64,000 bases of DNA, taken from assembly GCF_018449635.1 (NCBI RefSeq), contig NZ_JAAVUV010000005.1:372001-436000 (forward strand), written 5' to 3'. The DNA comes from Caballeronia sp. dw_276. Its GTDB lineage: Bacteria > Pseudomonadota > Gammaproteobacteria > Burkholderiales > Burkholderiaceae. This document shows, in pieces, positions 62,360-64,000 of the stretch. A program made the translations under genes and the position numbers. The notes beneath the pieces were generated by a model. That model was given only the letters and a program-made list of their open reading frames with translations. It had not been told where the DNA came from and searched no databases. How positions within the stretch are numbered: the first letter of the stretch is position 1; each line of letters begins with the position of its first letter.

Positions 62360-63001
62360 TTACTTGACGCCACTCACATCAAGCGGCGCGCCGGTTTTCT
62401 GCTGAATCTCTTCCACGCTGACGCCCGGAGCAAGCTCGACCAGCTTGAGGCCTGCATCTGTTACGTCGATCACGCCGAGATCCGTAATGATCCGGTCGAC
62501 CACGCCCTTGCCCGTTAATGGCAGCGTGCACTCTTCAAGAATCTTGTGCTGGTCGCCCTTCGCAACGTGTTCCATCAGCACAATCACGCGCTTCACGCCC
62601 GCTACCAGGTCCATGGCGCCACCCATGCCCTTGATCATCTTGCCGGGGATCATCCAGTTGGCGAGGTCGCCGTTCTTGCCGATCTGCATGGCGCCGAGGA
62701 TGGCCAGGTTCACGTGGCCGCCGCGGATCATCGCGAACGAATCCGCCGACGAAAATATCGACGATCCCGGCAACGTAGTCACCGTTTGCTTGCCGGCATT
62801 GATCAGATCGGCATCGACTTCTTCTTCAGTCGGCGACGGCCCGATGCCCAGCAAACCATTTTCCGATTGCAGCCACACTTCCATGCCCGAGGGCACGTGG
62901 TTCGCGACCAGTGTAGGCAGCCCAATCCCAAGATTCACATAAAACCCGTCCTGCAATTCTTTGCCCGCCCGCGCGGCCATCTGGTTCCGGTCCCATGCCA
63001 T
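62360..63001 (-). CDS. scoB: 3-oxoacid CoA-transferase subunit B
   Basis: 213 residues, class I CoA-transferase beta subunit. Catalytic Glu in [18 protein letters not shown]; also [43 protein letters not shown], the block typical of succinyl-CoA:3-ketoacid (ScoB) enzymes rather than PcaJ. AAAGGAG lies eight bases before the ATG at 63001; the 58-codon upstream extension overlaps scoA and is not used. It activates acetoacetate with succinyl-CoA. Confidence 0.94.
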   Translation of the reverse strand: MAWDRNQMAARAGKELQDGFYVNLGIGLPTLVANHVPSGMEVWLQSENGLLGIGPSPTEEEVDADLINAGKQTVTTLPGSSIFSSADSFAMIRGGHVNLAILGAMQIGKNGDLANWMIPGKMIKGMGGAMDLVAGVKRVIVLMEHVAKGDQHKILEECTLPLTGKGVVDRIITDLGVIDVTDAGLKLVELAPGVSVEEIQQKTGAPLDVSGVK

Positions 63002-63003
63002 GA

Positions 63004-63708
63004 TCAGTCTCCTTTTGCGCGCACGACGCGTTGTTCGATGCGTTTTTCCGGATGCGCGTTCAGCACGATACGCTGTACGAAAATGCCCGGCGTATGGATT
63101 GCGTCGGGATCGAGCTCGCCGACTTCCACGATTTCTTCCACTTCGGCGACCGTGATCTTGCCGGCCATTGCGCACATCGGGTTGAAGTTGCGAGCCGTGC
63201 GGCGATAGATCAGGTTGCCGGATTTATCGGCTTTCCATGCCTTGACCAGCGCGACGTCTGCCGTCAGCGACGGTTCGAGCACGTAGAAGTTGTCGCCGAA
63301 TTTGCGTGTTTCCTTGCCTTCCGCGATGACCGTGCCATAACCCGTATTCGTGAAAAACGCCGGGATGCCCGAACCGCCTGCGCGCAGCTTTTCGGCCAGC
63401 GTGCCTTGCGGCGTGAATTCGAGTTCGAGTTCGCCCGCCAGATATTGGCGCTCGAATTCCTTGTTTTCGCCCACGTACGACGAAATCATTTTTTTGACTT
63501 GACGGGTTTCGAGCAGCAGGCCGAGGCCAAAGCCGTCGACGCCCGCGTTATTGCTGATGCAGGTGATTCCCTGAACGCCCGTGTCGCGCAATGCCGCGAT
63601 CAGCGCTTCGGGAATGCCGCACAGACCGAAACCGCCGACGGCAAACGTCTGTCCGTCCTTTACGATGTCTTCGAGCGCCTCTTTCGCGCCGGGATAGACC
63701 TTGTTCAT
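63004..63708 (-). CDS. scoA: 3-oxoacid CoA-transferase subunit A
   Basis: 234 residues, alpha subunit; glycine-rich [59 protein letters not shown] and [17 protein letters not shown] are typical of ScoA. GGAAGGGAC precedes the ATG. Ends 3 bp before scoB; cotranscribed. Confidence 0.95.
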   Translation of the reverse strand: MNKVYPGAKEALEDIVKDGQTFAVGGFGLCGIPEALIAALRDTGVQGITCISNNAGVDGFGLGLLLETRQVKKMISSYVGENKEFERQYLAGELELEFTPQGTLAEKLRAGGSGIPAFFTNTGYGTVIAEGKETRKFGDNFYVLEPSLTADVALVKAWKADKSGNLIYRRTARNFNPMCAMAGKITVAEVEEIVEVGELDPDAIHTPGIFVQRIVLNAHPEKRIEQRVVRAKGD

Positions 63709-63899
63709 TTGTCCCTTCCTGATCTGGATGAAATCTGATTATTCGAGTCGCGCGCCGTTTATTTATGCGGCGATAACGACTTTCTGACCTGCCGAAAGAG
63801 TACGACGATGCATCGATCCGGCACAATACGCAAAAATACATAAGTAATCGCCGTAGTGCGCGGTGATGCAAACGTCAAACGCCCGTCGTCCGAGCCAAA

Positions 63900-64000
63900 A
63901 TGCCTCAACTGGATTACCAAACTGCGTTTCATCTTGCGCCAGTCGGGCTGGTGTTGTCACGGGAACGGATCATTGAAGACTGCAACGCGCAGCTTTGTGC
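63900..64000 (+). CDS. PAS-domain regulator, N-terminal fragment (cut by window edge)
   Basis: An ATG at 63900 opens a frame to the window end, reading MPQLDYQTAFHLAPVGLVLS and on to IIEDCNAQLC. AFHLAPVGLVLSxERIIEDCN is the start of a PAS domain; in relatives this protein also has a LuxR-type HTH and lies divergent to scoAB, as here. Only 33 codons are visible, so the HTH is inferred, as is control of scoAB. Confidence 0.7.
   Translation, partial: MPQLDYQTAFHLAPVGLVLSRERIIEDCNAQLC

Noticed and set aside
63763..63960. A 65-codon minus-strand frame upstream of scoA
   Set aside because: It overlaps the start of the divergent PAS-domain gene and has no support.

Overview
The window is chromosomal DNA of a beta-proteobacterium of the family Burkholderiaceae, most like Paraburkholderia or Caballeronia. 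The evidence is protein identity: RimP, NusA, BamC, IHF-alpha, IF3, ThrS and the paired DUF2844/DUF3443 genes all read as that group. The gene order thrS-infC-rpmI-rplT-pheS-pheT-ihfA-merR and the compact pca operon fit as well. Both ends are cut: nusA runs off the left edge and a PAS-domain regulator starts just before the right edge.

Layout. 1-6.4 kb: nusA-rimP, rluB, scpB and a PLP aminotransferase, all on the minus strand. 6.5-16 kb: a mixed region with a LysR regulator, an orphan IS5-type transposase fragment, several small secreted or hypothetical proteins, a YdcF-like protein, a monooxygenase-fold protein, a candidate three-hairpin small RNA, bamC and the DUF2844/DUF3443 pair. 16-20.2 kb: a trimeric autotransporter followed by an OmpA-type lipoprotein. 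20.7-30.2 kb: the lower beta-ketoadipate (protocatechuate) pathway pcaIJFBDCK, read away from an IclR-type pcaR across an intergenic region with two 15-bp palindromes, then two LysR regulators.

30.8-46 kb: a 15-kb integrated element in the 3' half of tRNA-Pro(GGG). It is bounded by an exact 50-bp direct repeat, with a P4-type tyrosine integrase and an AlpA-like regulator at the right end. It also carries a primase-helicase with an iteron-like ACCACAA array beside it, a serine resolvase with a res-like site, a run of tightly overlapping small genes that includes a terminase-small-subunit-like HTH protein, and unusual cargo: a triple zinc-knuckle protein, a GIY-YIG-like protein with a membrane tail, an HExxH peptidase-like protein and a DUF6680-like protein. 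No capsid, portal, large terminase, tail or lysis gene is recognisable. I read it as a phage-satellite-like or replicating integrative element, and it is the most likely place for something undescribed.

46-64 kb: the core genome resumes. It holds NIPSNAP, MFS and VOC proteins, then merR-ihfA-pheT-pheS-rplT-rpmI-infC-thrS with an unusual AUC start on infC, tRNA-Val(GAC), relA, a RidA-family protein, an alpha/beta hydrolase, and the scoAB succinyl-CoA:3-oxoacid CoA-transferase genes divergent from a PAS-domain regulator. The pca and sco genes together supply the enzymes that take ring-cleavage products and acetoacetate to succinyl- and acetyl-CoA.
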